Origin: Cytophagales bacterium
Lineage (GTDB): Bacteria; Bacteroidota; Bacteroidia; Cytophagales; 172606-1
Reading direction: 5' to 3'
Length of the DNA: 64,000 bases
Assembly: GCA_030446715.1 (NCBI GenBank)
Contig: JAUJMU010000006.1
Span: 286,001-350,000 of the forward strand
The translations under genes were made by a program, and so were the position numbers. The notes beneath the pieces were generated by a model that did no database searches, was not told the DNA's origin, and saw nothing but the letters and a program-made list of their open reading frames with translations. Each line of letters opens with the position of its first letter. Positions within the stretch are counted from its first letter, which is position 1. Below are positions 46,206 through 55,898 of this stretch, piece by piece.

Positions 46206-47876
46206 TTAAGCGCCTTTTTTCGGAGAAGCCAGCGTATCCTGAGGTGAAAGTGTTTTTTCCTCCCAACCTGTATCTACACGCAATGCCGGCAACTTCTTTT
46301 GCAACTCTTTTACTCCCTCGGGGCTCACTTTTGTCTGCCACAGATAGAGACTTGTCAAATTTTTGAGGGATTGCAGGTGCATAAGCCCGGCGTCAGTAAC
46401 TGCCGTACCGTACAGGTTCAAGTACTCCAGGTGGTCCAGGTTTTTCAGCAGCGGGAGTTGGGCATCTGTCACGTTGGAACCCTGCAGGTGCAGGCGGGTC
46501 AGGTTGGTTAAATTTGGCAGTATTCGCCAGGCCGAGTCGGGCAGCTGGGTACCGCTCAGGTCAAGCCAGGTAATCTGCGGTGTCAGTTTTGCCATTATCT
46601 GATAGGGCGAATTACCAGCTGATTGCGCCTTCGGCCAGTACTTCACCTGCAACAGGCTACTTTCCTGTGCCACAGGTGTTACAGAAAATCCAGACTCCCG
46701 CAATTGATTCACTGCAGCCGGGGCAGCCGGTGGTGCAGTCAGCGTCATTACGCCGGAAGGTTTCTCTTCCGCTTCGCCGGAGCCGAGCTTTGTCAGTACT
46801 ACTTTTACTTCGGGGGTTGCTTCCACCTGCGCCACAGTTTTATCGAAAGAGGCACCCGTCGCGATCCACCACTTAACCAGCTCAATCTGCTCTTTGGTAA
46901 GTTGCTTTTTCCCTTTTGGCGGCATGTGGTCGTCATGCTCTTCGGGCAGGAGCAGCCGTTTGACCATTTCGCTGCCCGTTGCGTTGCCAGCCACAAACAG
47001 GGGTCCGTTTTCGCCCCCCTTCAGCAGCTGTTCCGGACTATCCATCCGCAAATCGCCTTTTTTCTTGTCCGGGTTATGGCAATCGACACACCTTGTCTCC
47101 ACAATGGGGTGAATGATGTCCCGATACACCACTGCCTCCGCCAGATTGGTGATTGGCACGGGCTGAATCGGTTTCTGACGGGGTGGCAGACCGGCGATGG
47201 TCCGGAGGGGTTGGGGCATGTATTGCGTCAGGTAATCAGAGCCGTGGGTAAGCGAACCGCCGTAGTGCCCTGCTCCCATCGTAAAGAATACGGTGAGCAG
47301 AAAAACGGGAAAATAAGCCCGGGCTCCCGGAAAAGCTGGTCGGCGGTCGGCGTTCTTTTTGATAACGTAGGCAATCAGTGCCGTAACGGCCACACCGATG
47401 CCCAGCCACTGGTGCCAGAACAGCGTATCTTCTTCGTAGCCCCCACTCAGGGACAGAAAGTAACCCATCACCGCCGACACTACGGAGCTGATTACCCCCA
47501 GCAACAGAATGAAGGTAACCGCGTGACGGAGTTCGCGGTACGCATTAAACCGGGAAAATATTTCCAGCAGAAAGGCCACAAACAGAAAACCAACCGGGAG
47601 GTGAACCAGCAACGGGTGAAACCGGCCGATGAAAGTCAGTATCTCAGCTGGTTCTCCGGAATGGGCGCTTTGGGCGGTGGCAGCCGTGGAGCCCAGCAGA
47701 AAAAGGGCAATTGCCAGAAAACGCAATGGGCGCCGAAGATTGGGGCAAAGACTGACCGGGCCGCTGCCAGTGAACTTTGCATCTTTCTCTGTGACCTTTG
47801 CGGAAAACAAAATAAGAAGGGTATAAAAGGTTTTCAAGGGTAAAAAATGTGCTTTGAAATTAATTTGTTCAGGCAA
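46206..47876 (-). CDS. Membrane c-type cytochrome (PSCyt1) protein with DUF2231 and leucine-rich repeats
   Basis: The 556 aa protein has an N-terminal membrane part with about four helices in DUF2231 style (IGRFHPLLVHLPVGFLFVAF, WHQWLGIGVAVTALIAYVI). A cytochrome domain follows, with haem motif CVDCH (IHPIVETRCVDCHNPDKKKG) and a distal Met region (EEHDDHMPPKGKKQ). C-terminal leucine-rich repeats contain LDLSGTQL, LHLQGSNVTD, LNLYGTAVTD and LYLWQTKVS. Such proteins are frequent in Planctomycetes and Cytophagales. It may pass electrons at the outer face of the membrane, by inference. The true start is uncertain: a signal-like segment (RFLAIALFLLGSTAATAQ) begins near residue 50. It follows DUF1501 by four bases, so one operon is likely. 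Confidence 0.85.
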   Translation of the reverse strand: MPEQINFKAHFLPLKTFYTLLILFSAKVTEKDAKFTGSGPVSLCPNLRRPLRFLAIALFLLGSTAATAQSAHSGEPAEILTFIGRFHPLLVHLPVGFLFVAFLLEIFSRFNAYRELRHAVTFILLLGVISSVVSAVMGYFLSLSGGYEEDTLFWHQWLGIGVAVTALIAYVIKKNADRRPAFPGARAYFPVFLLTVFFTMGAGHYGGSLTHGSDYLTQYMPQPLRTIAGLPPRQKPIQPVPITNLAEAVVYRDIIHPIVETRCVDCHNPDKKKGDLRMDSPEQLLKGGENGPLFVAGNATGSEMVKRLLLPEEHDDHMPPKGKKQLTKEQIELVKWWIATGASFDKTVAQVEATPEVKVVLTKLGSGEAEEKPSGVMTLTAPPAAPAAVNQLRESGFSVTPVAQESSLLQVKYWPKAQSAGNSPYQIMAKLTPQITWLDLSGTQLPDSAWRILPNLTNLTRLHLQGSNVTDAQLPLLKNLDHLEYLNLYGTAVTDAGLMHLQSLKNLTSLYLWQTKVSPEGVKELQKKLPALRVDTGWEEKTLSPQDTLASPKKGA

Positions 47877-47880
47877 TTAT

Positions 47881-49359
47881 TTAATTCACTACCTTGCCCG
47901 CTACATCCGTAAGCCGGAAAGGACGACCCTGAAACTGATAAGTCAGCTTTTCGTGGTCGAACCCGAGCAGGTGCAATATGGTGGCTTGCAGGTCGTGCAC
48001 GTGCACCTTGTCCTTCACGCCATAGTAGCCAATATCGTCAGTTTCACCGAAGGAAAAGCCTTTTTTTAATCCGGCTCCCGCCATCCAGACGGTAAATGCC
48101 TCCAGGTGATGATCACGGCCCATAAAGGGCAGCGTCTGACCGTCCCGGTTTTCCTGCATGGGGGTGCGGCCAAACTCACCGCCCCAGACCACCAGGGTAT
48201 CATCCAGCAGGCCACGCTGTTTCAGATCCCTGATGAGGGCTGCCACGGCCTGATCTGATTCCCTGCACTTGTCGCGCAGGCCGATTTCAATGGAGCCGTC
48301 CTTGCTGGTGCCGTGGGTATCCCAGCCCCAGTCGAAGAGCTGCACGAACCGCACACCTCTCTCTACTAGTCGCCGGGCCAGCAGGCAGTTGCGGGCAAAT
48401 GATCCTTTTTCGGGGTCAACACCGTACATGCTGGTAATATACTCCGGCTCCCCCTTGATATTCATGGCGTCGGGCACAGAAACCTGCATCCGGAATGCCA
48501 TTTCGTACTGCGAAATACGCGTCAGCACTTCGGGATCTTTCACGGTCTGGTACTGCTGCTGGTTGATTTCGTTGATGGCTTCAATGGTTTTCCGGCGGAT
48601 GTCCCGGTTCATACCGTCAGGGTTGGAAACGTAAAGCACCGGGTCGCCTTCCGTGCGGCACTGAACGCCCTGGTAGACGGTGGGCAGAAAACCGCTGCCC
48701 CACACGCTTTTTCCCGCGTCGGGTTGCTTGCCACCGGAAGCCAGCACAATGAAGCCGGGTAAGTCATCATTCTCTGAACCCAGCCCGTAGGTCACCCACG
48801 AACCGAGGCTGGGCCGGCCGAGCCGGGCACTGCCGGTGTGCATCATGAGCTGGGCCGGGGCGTGGTTAAACTGATCCGTATACATGGCCTTCAGAAACGT
48901 GAGTTCATCGGCTACGCCCTGCAGGTGCGGCAGGTAATCCGAAATCCAGGCACCTGACTGGCCGTGTTGTCCGAATTTCCCCTGCGGACCAAGCATTTTA
49001 GGCGTTCCCTGAATGAAGGCAAACTTTTTACCGGCCAGCAGTTCCTGCGGGCAGTCTTTGCCGTGGTACTTCTGCAATTCGGGTTTGTAATCGTACAGCT
49101 CGAGTTGGGACGGCGAACCGGCAAGATGGATGTAAATCACCCGCTTTGCCTTCGCAAAAAACTGCGACGGACGGGCTCCCATGGCATCGGCGGGCAAAGC
49201 AGCCGCAACTGCACCAGCTTTGGGTTCGGATTTCCCGCAACCTCCCATAAAAAATTGCAGAGCCAGTGCCCCCAGTCCGGTGGAGCAGGTTTGCAGAAAA
49301 TGCCGTCTTGTATCGCTTTCCAGCCCCTTTTGTTGTAATTCCCGCAGCAGTTTGTCCAT
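47881..49359 (-). CDS. DUF1501 secreted protein, copy 1
   Basis: About 492 aa. The Tat-like signal is RRHFLQTCSTGLGALALQFF. The body has the alkaline-phosphatase/sulfatase-like pattern of DUF1501: KRVIYIHLAGSPSQLELYDY, GQSGAWISDYLPHLQGVADE, GWDTHGTSKDGSIEIGLRDK, VVWGGEFGRTPMQENRDGQT and GRDHHLEAFTVWMAGAGLKK. The end LTDVAGKVVN is shared with copy 2. I use the ATG at 49359; a GTG at 49368 would overlap the stop of the upstream gene. DUF1501 nearly always follows a PSCyt1/DUF1553 gene, as here. The biochemical role is unknown. Confidence 0.88.
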   Translation of the reverse strand: MDKLLRELQQKGLESDTRRHFLQTCSTGLGALALQFFMGGCGKSEPKAGAVAAALPADAMGARPSQFFAKAKRVIYIHLAGSPSQLELYDYKPELQKYHGKDCPQELLAGKKFAFIQGTPKMLGPQGKFGQHGQSGAWISDYLPHLQGVADELTFLKAMYTDQFNHAPAQLMMHTGSARLGRPSLGSWVTYGLGSENDDLPGFIVLASGGKQPDAGKSVWGSGFLPTVYQGVQCRTEGDPVLYVSNPDGMNRDIRRKTIEAINEINQQQYQTVKDPEVLTRISQYEMAFRMQVSVPDAMNIKGEPEYITSMYGVDPEKGSFARNCLLARRLVERGVRFVQLFDWGWDTHGTSKDGSIEIGLRDKCRESDQAVAALIRDLKQRGLLDDTLVVWGGEFGRTPMQENRDGQTLPFMGRDHHLEAFTVWMAGAGLKKGFSFGETDDIGYYGVKDKVHVHDLQATILHLLGFDHEKLTYQFQGRPFRLTDVAGKVVN

Positions 49360-49761
49360 AAAAATCACTCTTTCATCACTACTTCATCCAGATTCAGAAT
49401 TGTATTTGCCACTACCGTAAGGGCCGCCAGTTGAGGCACCCCTTTTATTTTGCTGTCCAGCAGTTCACCGGCTTCTTTCGGGTGCTTGAGGTAGTAGCTC
49501 TCCGTTTCTTGGAATAATTTTACGAGCACCTCCGTCTTAGCCGGTGAAAGTTCCCGTCCCATGATGCGGCGGTAGCCGGCACTCACCCGCCTCTCCGTTG
49601 TTTTTTCCCTTTCCTGCATCCAAGCTGCCAGTCTGCGCGACGCTTCCACGTAAACCGGGTCATTCAATGTAACCAGCGCCTGCAGGGGCGTATTCGTGCG
49701 GATTCGCCGCAACTGGCAAAACTCCCGGCTGGGACTGTCGAAAGTAACCATGGAGGGATAA

Positions 49762-50688
49762 GAGTGTGTTTAAAATCTGAGAGGGGGCAAATTGCGAAAC
49801 TGACAAGGGGTTGAGCACAAGGGGTTGAAAAGGGAATTGGTCCTAACTTGTGGTTATCAAATCTCAGGTTAGTTATGGTAGTAGTTAAGCTCAGGTTCAA
49901 ACGTGAACGGTTTACCCCATTGACCAATTCCCAATGGGAAGTTATTGAAAAAACAATTGACAACGGCAGAAAGCGTAAGCACAGTTTAAGAGCAGTGGTC
50001 AATGGGATTTTGAAGATCACCAGAACGGGCACTCAGTGGCGTAATCTGGAAGAAAGTCCTTGTGTATATCCAGGCTGGCCGAGTTTGTATTACTACTTCC
50101 GCAAGTGGCAACAGAACGGAGTATGGTCGGCAGTGTTAAGCTTACTGGTTGAACAAGAGCGGCAAAGACAAGGCAGACCCGCCAAAGCATCGGCCGTGGC
50201 CGTTGATTCGCAAAGCGTCAGGAAGGGCAGTCTGATCAGTTTAGACACGGGCATTGATGGGGGTAAGAAGGTCAACGGCAGAAAAAGGCACCTGGCCGTT
50301 GATTCGCTGGGCCTGCCTTTAGCCCTGCACGTATCAGCGGCCAACAAGCAGGACGGACAAGAAGGTATTGAACTGCTTTGGCAACTTGATAAGGCTACTG
50401 ACCGGCTGGCTCTGATCCGGGCCGACAAGGCGTACAAAGGCGATTTTACCACTTGTGCTGACTACTACCACTGGAAAGTAGAAGTAAGCCAGAAGCCTGA
50501 GTCGGCTCAAGGTTTTGTCCCTCAAACCGGAAGATGGCAAGTAGAACGATCCTTCGGTTGGTTCAATTTCTTCCGCAGGCTCAGCCGGGACTTTGAGAAA
50601 ACAGTAGAATCTTCCCTGGCTTTCATGCAATTAGCCTTTATTGACATCATTTTGGCAAGAACACCCAATTAAATTCTTAAACACACTC
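49762..50688 (+). mobile_element. IS5-family element, copy 2 (927 bp, intact)
   Basis: Inverted ends GAGTGTGTTTAA/TTAAACACACTC, target duplication TAA (49759-49761 and 50689-50691). It disrupts the DUF1553 gene. It is nearly identical to copy 1 at 16604-17527 and is the likely active form. Confidence 0.93.
49875..50672 (+). CDS. IS5-family transposase, intact
   Basis: 265 aa from MVVVKLRFKRERFTPLTNSQ. It has an N-terminal DUF4096-like DNA-binding region (GILKITRTGTQWRNLEESPC) and a DDE core with VAVDSQSVRKG (first Asp), LIRADKAYKGDF (second Asp) and VERSFGWFNFFRRLSRDFEK (Glu). The complete frame and intact ends suggest it can move. It is read opposite to the gene it interrupts. A longer non-ATG start (49848) is possible. 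Confidence 0.9.
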   Translation: MVVVKLRFKRERFTPLTNSQWEVIEKTIDNGRKRKHSLRAVVNGILKITRTGTQWRNLEESPCVYPGWPSLYYYFRKWQQNGVWSAVLSLLVEQERQRQGRPAKASAVAVDSQSVRKGSLISLDTGIDGGKKVNGRKRHLAVDSLGLPLALHVSAANKQDGQEGIELLWQLDKATDRLALIRADKAYKGDFTTCADYYHWKVEVSQKPESAQGFVPQTGRWQVERSFGWFNFFRRLSRDFEKTVESSLAFMQLAFIDIILARTPN

Positions 50689-52227
50689 TAAGGCGCAGTC
50701 CTTTTCCAATACGTGTACAAAGCCCGGCGGTACTTGTCTTCCCCTTCCGCCACTTTCCAGGTTTCCCCGTCGTAGGGAGACTGCCAGATTCCGTCCGGTT
50801 GCGGAGGCATCACCGAAGGGCCGTACATTTTGGTGCTCAGCAACCCGCTGACGGCCAGTGCCTGATCCCGTACCTGCTCGGCGGAAAGCCGGACGCGGGG
50901 ACCCCGGGACAACGACTGGTTAAAGGGGTCCTTTTCCAGAATCTGGGGAGAAGTTGCCGATTGCTGCCGGTAGGTGGCCGACATTACAATCCCTTTCAGC
51001 AGGCTTTTGAGGCTCCAATGCTGGTCTTCCATGAAATGCACGGCCAGCCAGTCGAGCATTTGCTGGTGCGTGGGCCCTGTTCCCTGCGTGCCAAAGTCTT
51101 CGACCGTTTCGACAATGCCCGTGCCGAAAAGTTGCTCCCAGATCCGGTTGACCGCTACCCGGGCCATAAGCGGATTCTCGCGGCTTGTCATCCAGCGGGC
51201 GAGGCCCAGCCGGTTGCGGGGAAGCTCCTTTGCCATGGGAGGCAGGGATTTAGGGACGTCCGGCTTTACTTCGTCGCCTCTTACCAGCCAGTTGCCGCGT
51301 AAAAATTCGTGGGTCTTCCGGGCCATGTCTCCGGTGCCCTCCCACATCACCGGCGTTGTTTCTGTTTTAGCGTTGAGCAGCCGGACCAGCTTCATGTCCG
51401 TTTCATCCAGCTTACCGGCCTGCTGGCCGGGCAGGTGGGGCCTGAAAGCCACCCACCTGATCATCACCCAGTTTTTGGGATCTTTAGGGTTATCCAGCGA
51501 AAGGTAAAGATCGTGCCGGCCTTGTAATTCCGGCAGGGGGTAAACCAGAACCGTATCTTTCCACGCGTTACCGGTATTCGGCACGGGCAGTGTTGCATAA
51601 ACCGGCCCGGTCAGGCTGTCGTGGCGAATGGTCAGGGTAGCACCATTGCTTTTGGCACCCCAGCTAATCACGAGGCGGCTTTTTCCGGTCAGGTTGCCGG
51701 CTTCGATCCGGGCCGAACCGCCGTGCTGCACCCCAAAGTACTTGGCATCCAGCAGGGATGCCTTTACGTGCTGGTCAAAATCGTGGGAGTTGATTTTTGG
51801 TTCAATGACCCGCACAAACTGCACCAGATCACGCACCTGCTCCGGCCGGGCATTCCTGGCTTTGATCCAGGTCTTGATCTCCTCAAGCTTAAGTGAATCA
51901 GCTGGTTTATAAAACCGGAGCGTTGGTGTTTCACTGGTTACGTCCTCGTCGCGGGTGTTATTGAAAAACGCCATGAACTGGTAGTACTCCTTGTTCACGA
52001 ACGGGTCGTAGGGATGGCTGTGGCACTGTACGCAGGAAAAAGTTGTGCCCCCAAATACGTCCCAGGTGGTATTGACCCGGTCCATCACGGCGGCCACCCG
52101 GAACTCCTCGTCTTCGGTGCCCCCCTCATCGTTGGTCATCGTATTGCGGTGAAAACCCGTAGCCACCAGTTGGTCGTCGGTGGGTTCGGGCAGCAGATCG
52201 CCGGCGAGTTGCTCCACTGCAAACTGA

Positions 52228-53031
52228 GGTAGTGGTAAATTTGTAACTGAGAGTTTAAGTGGGTAACTTAAGGTAAAAGCCCTCAAAGAGCCATGATTGC
52301 CATTATTAAAACCTGTCCTGGATGTGGAAGTAAAGAGTTGGTCAGTAACGGCCATGATGTAAAGAACGGAAAACAAAAGTATCACTGCAAAAGCTGTGAT
52401 AAGTACGGTACATTGGATGCGGCTCCCCGCTACAGTGAGGAGCGCAAAGCCGAGATATTGAAAGTCTACTTTGAGCGGCCCAGTATGAGAGGCATCGCCC
52501 GCACGTTTGGCATAGCCCGTCAAACACTGGCAGAATGGCTCAGGGAGGAAGGTGATAAGCATCCCGGCCTGGAGTCTACCCTTTCGGATGTGCCTGCTGA
52601 GCAGGATGTGCTCGAATACGACGAATTGCAGCATTTTGTCAAAAAAAAAGCCAAAAGCGGTGGCTCTGGACGGTGATTAGTAGAAAGACCAGGAAGATCA
52701 TTGCCTACTATATCGGGGATCACAGCATGGAAAGTTGTAAGAGGCTTTGGCAAAGGATTCCGGAAAGATTCCGCTACCAAACCAGCTTTTCTGACTTCTG
52801 GGAAGCTTACAATTTCATTTCCCAGCAGACCGGCCAGCATCAGAAATCAGGTAAAGAGTCGGGGCAAACCAACCACATGGAACGCTGGAATAACACCATT
52901 CGCCAGTGGTTAGGAAGACTCACCCGAAAAACGCTTTCTTTTTCTAAGTCTGACTTTTACAATGAGCTGGTCATCCGACTTTTCATTGTCCGTTACAATC
53001 TCTACAAATCAGTTTGATCTTTACCATTACC
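52228..53031 (+). mobile_element. IS1-family element (804 bp)
   Basis: Imperfect inverted ends GGTAGTGGTAAA...ACTGA and GGTAATGGTAAA...ACTGA are flanked by an exact 8-base duplication CAAACTGA (52220-52227 and 53032-53039). It lies inside the DUF1553 gene. Size, ends and two-ORF layout fit IS1. Confidence 0.92.
52293..53017 (+). CDS. IS1-family transposase InsA/InsB' with programmed -1 frameshift
   Basis: InsA (52293-52676) has the zinc finger CPGCGSKELVSNGHDVKNGK plus CKSCDKYG, and a helix-turn-helix (SMRGIARTFGIARQTLAEWL). At a run of nine A (52641-52649) a -1 slip joins it to InsB' (KRWLWTVISRKTRKIIAYYI), giving about 241 aa. The catalytic core has YIGDHSMESCKRLWQRIP (Asp), FSDFWEAY (Asp) and NHMERWNNTIRQWLGRLTRK (Glu), with a C-terminal VIRLFIVRYN helix. 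IS1 elements are known to use this slip. Both frames are undamaged, so it is likely active. Confidence 0.9.
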
Positions 53032-54026
53032 CAAACTGATTGTAGGGCATGTCCTTATTAAAGGCCCTGATCAGCCAGTCGCGGTACCGCCAGATCTGCC
53101 GGCCGGGGTCACGTTCGTAACCTTTGGTATCGGCGTACCGGGCCAGATCAAGCCACATTCCCGCCCATTTTTCACCGTAAGCGGGCGAAGCCAGCAGGCG
53201 GTTCACGGCTTTTTCGTAGGCATCGGGTGCATTGTCCCGCTGGAAGGCCGCGGTTTCTTCAAGGGTCAGCGGCAAACCGGTGAGGTCGAGGCTCAGCCGG
53301 CGGAGGAGCGTTGCCTTGTCGGCTTCCGGAGAAGGTTGCAGACCCTTTTCTTTCAACTTTGCCAGCACAAAGTTGTCAATTTCGTTTATTGCCCATTTTT
53401 TCTTCTCCCCTTCCCCAACACCCGCCTGGGCGGGCAGGCTGCTTTCTTTCGGAACTTCAGGACGCTGTACGGGCTGGTACGCCCAGTGTTCTCCCCACTT
53501 TGCTCCCTGATCAATCCATTTGCGCAGCAGTTTGATCTCCTCCTCTTTCAGGGGAGGTCCGTCCAGAGGCATTCTTTCCTCAGGGTCCTCCAACGTGAGC
53601 CGGCGGATCATTTCGCTCTGGTCGGCGTGGCCGGGAATGATGGCAGGCTTGCCGGATTTGGTCGGGGCCACCGCTTCGTGGCGGAACAGCAGCGAAAAAC
53701 CCTCCACCTTCTTCACACCTCCGTGGCAGGCAATGCAGTTTTTGTTGAGGATCGGCTTGATCTGCGTGTTGAAATCCACCTCCGGCTCCAGCCAGTGCCA
53801 TGGCTGCGCAACGACTACTGCCAGCAGGGTCAGTATTCCGGTAGAGAGCAACACGTTGCGTTTATGTTGAAAGAGGCTTTTGGGCATCGGACAGTGGTTA
53901 ACTCCTGTTCAATTAACTTGTGAATAGTTGCTGGTTATTCGTTATTTGACAGAGGAGGCTGTTGGTCAACTATTTATAAAAAGCCAAATGGCGGATTACT
54001 TCAGCACAAATACTTAACTGTAAAAG

Positions 54027-54641
54027 TCACGGGTGCCGGTTGGTTTGGTCCAGTTCCACAAACCGGTAAAGGTCCTGCAAGGGTACATCCAGTTGCAGTT
54101 TGCTGATCCTGATGATCTCCGTCAGGCTGGTAAAGGCTTTGTCGGCCAGCCATTCTCCGTCGGGCCCTCTTTCGTATACCCGTACCCAAACCTCGGCCGG
54201 GTTGATGACCAGATATGCCTGCAGGGACCCGATTTTCCGGTAAGAATCAGCTTTCCCCGCAAGGTCCTGCATGGCCGTGGACGGGGAGAGGATTTCTACC
54301 AGAATAACCGGGTCCCGCTTTTCATTCCGGGATTGTTTGTCCCGGTCGGAACAGGTAGCCATTACATCAGGAAGACGGTATTCCTTTTCATCGTTAAATA
54401 GTAGCCTGACATTTTCAGTAAAAACACGGCAGTCCCTTGGGTAAAAATAAGCTTTTAACACATCGGCAGCATTCTGAACAATCTGATTGTGGGAATCAGT
54501 AGTGTATTCATCCACCGGATAAATAATACCGTCACAATACTCGTACCTCTCCCCTTCACCGGCGTTGCGCACCAGTTCCTCGTATTCTTCAACCGTAAAA
54601 TACCTCCTGGTGATCTGTGGTTTCAGCAGTGCGTCTTCCAT
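54027..54641 (-). CDS. Uma2-family (DUF820) putative endonuclease
   Basis: 204 aa from MEDALLKPQITRRYFTVEEY. PD-(D/E)XK-type core: GERYEYCDGIIYPVDEYTTD, then LPDVMATCSDRD (Asp), then VILVEILSPSTAMQDLAGKA (Glu-x-Leu-Ser-Pro-Ser-T) and a Lys in DSYRKIGSLQAYLVINP. The family is very common in cyanobacteria and Bacteroidota, and its biological role is unclear. The upstream frame extension to 54683 is basic and not conserved. It lies between the two DUF1553 modules and is probably unrelated to them. Confidence 0.88.
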   Translation of the reverse strand: MEDALLKPQITRRYFTVEEYEELVRNAGEGERYEYCDGIIYPVDEYTTDSHNQIVQNAADVLKAYFYPRDCRVFTENVRLLFNDEKEYRLPDVMATCSDRDKQSRNEKRDPVILVEILSPSTAMQDLAGKADSYRKIGSLQAYLVINPAEVWVRVYERGPDGEWLADKAFTSLTEIIRISKLQLDVPLQDLYRFVELDQTNRHP

Positions 54642-54687
54642 GTTGTAATTTAATTTTATTTGCCTTCTTCGGCGGTAAAACATGTTC

Positions 54688-55740
54688 CTACACCCTTTCC
54701 AGCTTCACCGGATAGGTTTTGTCGGAATTCCACTGGGCCACGTACAGGTTGTCGTCGTTGTCCACGCACACATCATGGGGATGCTTGAACAGGTTTACGG
54801 TTTGCGACAAGGTTTGCAGCTCCCCACCCTGGTAAACCGGTTCACTGCCTCCGGGATTTGAAATCACCTTATCATTTTTATCCAGGATGGTCAGGAAGCC
54901 CGAACGGGAAGTCCAGGGCATTTTCGAGACCAGCACGGCCGCGTACAGATTTTGTCCGTGAATCACCGGACGGCAAACGTAGGCACCGGGCAATTTTATC
55001 GTTTTAATGTGTTTTCCGTCCAGGGTAAACCGCTTCAGGGCGTTTTCCTGGCGCGAAGAAACCAGCAGCGTAGGATTTTTCTTGTTCCGCGTATCGAGGG
55101 ATACGCCGTGGGCCTGCCGGATGTTTTCTGCCTGATCACCGGTGCCGCCAAAGTGCCGGATGTATTCACCTTTGGGACTGTACTGGATAATCAGACTTTT
55201 TCCGTAGCCGTCCGCCACGTATATATCGCCGTTGGGTCCGATGGCCGTTTCGGTCGGCTTGTATTCACCGGCATTGGCGTATTTTCCCGTTTCCACCGGA
55301 TAGCCAAGCGTCATCAGAATTTTACCATCCAGAGTAGTTTTATACACCTCGTGCCGGTCATGGTCGGTAATAAACAGGAATTCCCCTCCGCCGGCATTCC
55401 ATAAAGTCAGGCCGTGGGCACCCGGAAAATCATGGCCCCAGGTGTTCAGCACTTTTCCATCTTTATTGTAAATGATGATGTTGTTCTTTGTTTCGTTGGT
55501 CAGCAGGATCAGGCGGCCCTTTTTGTCCTGTACCATTTCGTGACAGTCCTTTACGGGTGCCGTGCCGGAAACAGGTACGCCCCAGCCATTTACCACCCGG
55601 TACCGGTGGGATCCGTGGCCAATGGTTTCGTTCTTGTTTTTGCCGGATAATGCATAAGGGGGCAGTAAGGCCGCACCGGCTAGGGCGGCACTTTTTCCTA
55701 AAAAATTCCGGCGGTTGATCGGATTGGAGTGGTTGGTCAT
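54688..55740 (-). CDS. Tat-exported NHL-repeat beta-propeller protein
   Basis: The 350 aa protein has a Tat signal (NRRNFLGKSAALAGAALLPP). The six-bladed NHL-type repeats include EFLFITDHDRHEVYKTTLDG, PNGDIYVADGYGKSLIIQYS, GEYIRHFGGTGDQAENIRQA and HPHDVCVDNDDNLYVAQWNS. The pattern resembles the peptidyl-hydroxyglycine lyase-like propellers found next to planctomycete-style DUF1501 genes. It would fold in the cytoplasm and act in the periplasm. It is read 158 bases downstream of DUF1501 copy 2 and may share its transcript. Substrate unknown. Confidence 0.82.
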   Translation of the reverse strand: MTNHSNPINRRNFLGKSAALAGAALLPPYALSGKNKNETIGHGSHRYRVVNGWGVPVSGTAPVKDCHEMVQDKKGRLILLTNETKNNIIIYNKDGKVLNTWGHDFPGAHGLTLWNAGGGEFLFITDHDRHEVYKTTLDGKILMTLGYPVETGKYANAGEYKPTETAIGPNGDIYVADGYGKSLIIQYSPKGEYIRHFGGTGDQAENIRQAHGVSLDTRNKKNPTLLVSSRQENALKRFTLDGKHIKTIKLPGAYVCRPVIHGQNLYAAVLVSKMPWTSRSGFLTILDKNDKVISNPGGSEPVYQGGELQTLSQTVNLFKHPHDVCVDNDDNLYVAQWNSDKTYPVKLERV

Positions 55741-55898
55741 AAAAAAAAGCTATAGGGTTACAGGGTTATATAGTTGAATGGTCATATGGTCGGATGGCTG
55801 TCTGAACGGCATGATGCTTTAGAAGAAAACAATTTAACAATGCAGCAATTAAGCAATTTAACCATATAGCCATCCAACAAGTTAACCATACAACCCTT

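Larger units (their letters stand above)
49365..53887 (-). pseudogene. PSCyt1-DUF1549-DUF1553 gene, interrupted by IS1 and IS5
   Basis: Three pieces make one gene: 53032-53887, 50689-52227 and 49365-49761. The N-terminal piece has a membrane helix, a c-haem motif CIACH ([16 protein letters not shown]) and DUF1549 ([20 protein letters not shown]). The middle has a second CxxCH (FSCVQCHSHPYDPFVNKEYY) and most of DUF1553 (NRLGLARWMTSRENPLMARV, AVNRIWEQLFGTGIVETVED). The last has RIRTNTPLQALVTLNDPVYV. Deleting the IS1 with one 8-base repeat gives MPYNQFAVEQLAG, and deleting the IS5 with one 3-base repeat gives WKRTAPYPSMVTFD. Both joins are exact, so a 926-residue protein would be restored. It precedes the DUF1501 partner. 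Confidence 0.92.

Noticed and set aside
46623..47843. A 406-codon open frame on the plus strand
   Set aside because: It is the reverse shadow of the membrane cytochrome/LRR gene (46206-47876), which has recognisable domains. The plus-strand protein has no domain and an odd Gln/Arg/His-rich composition.
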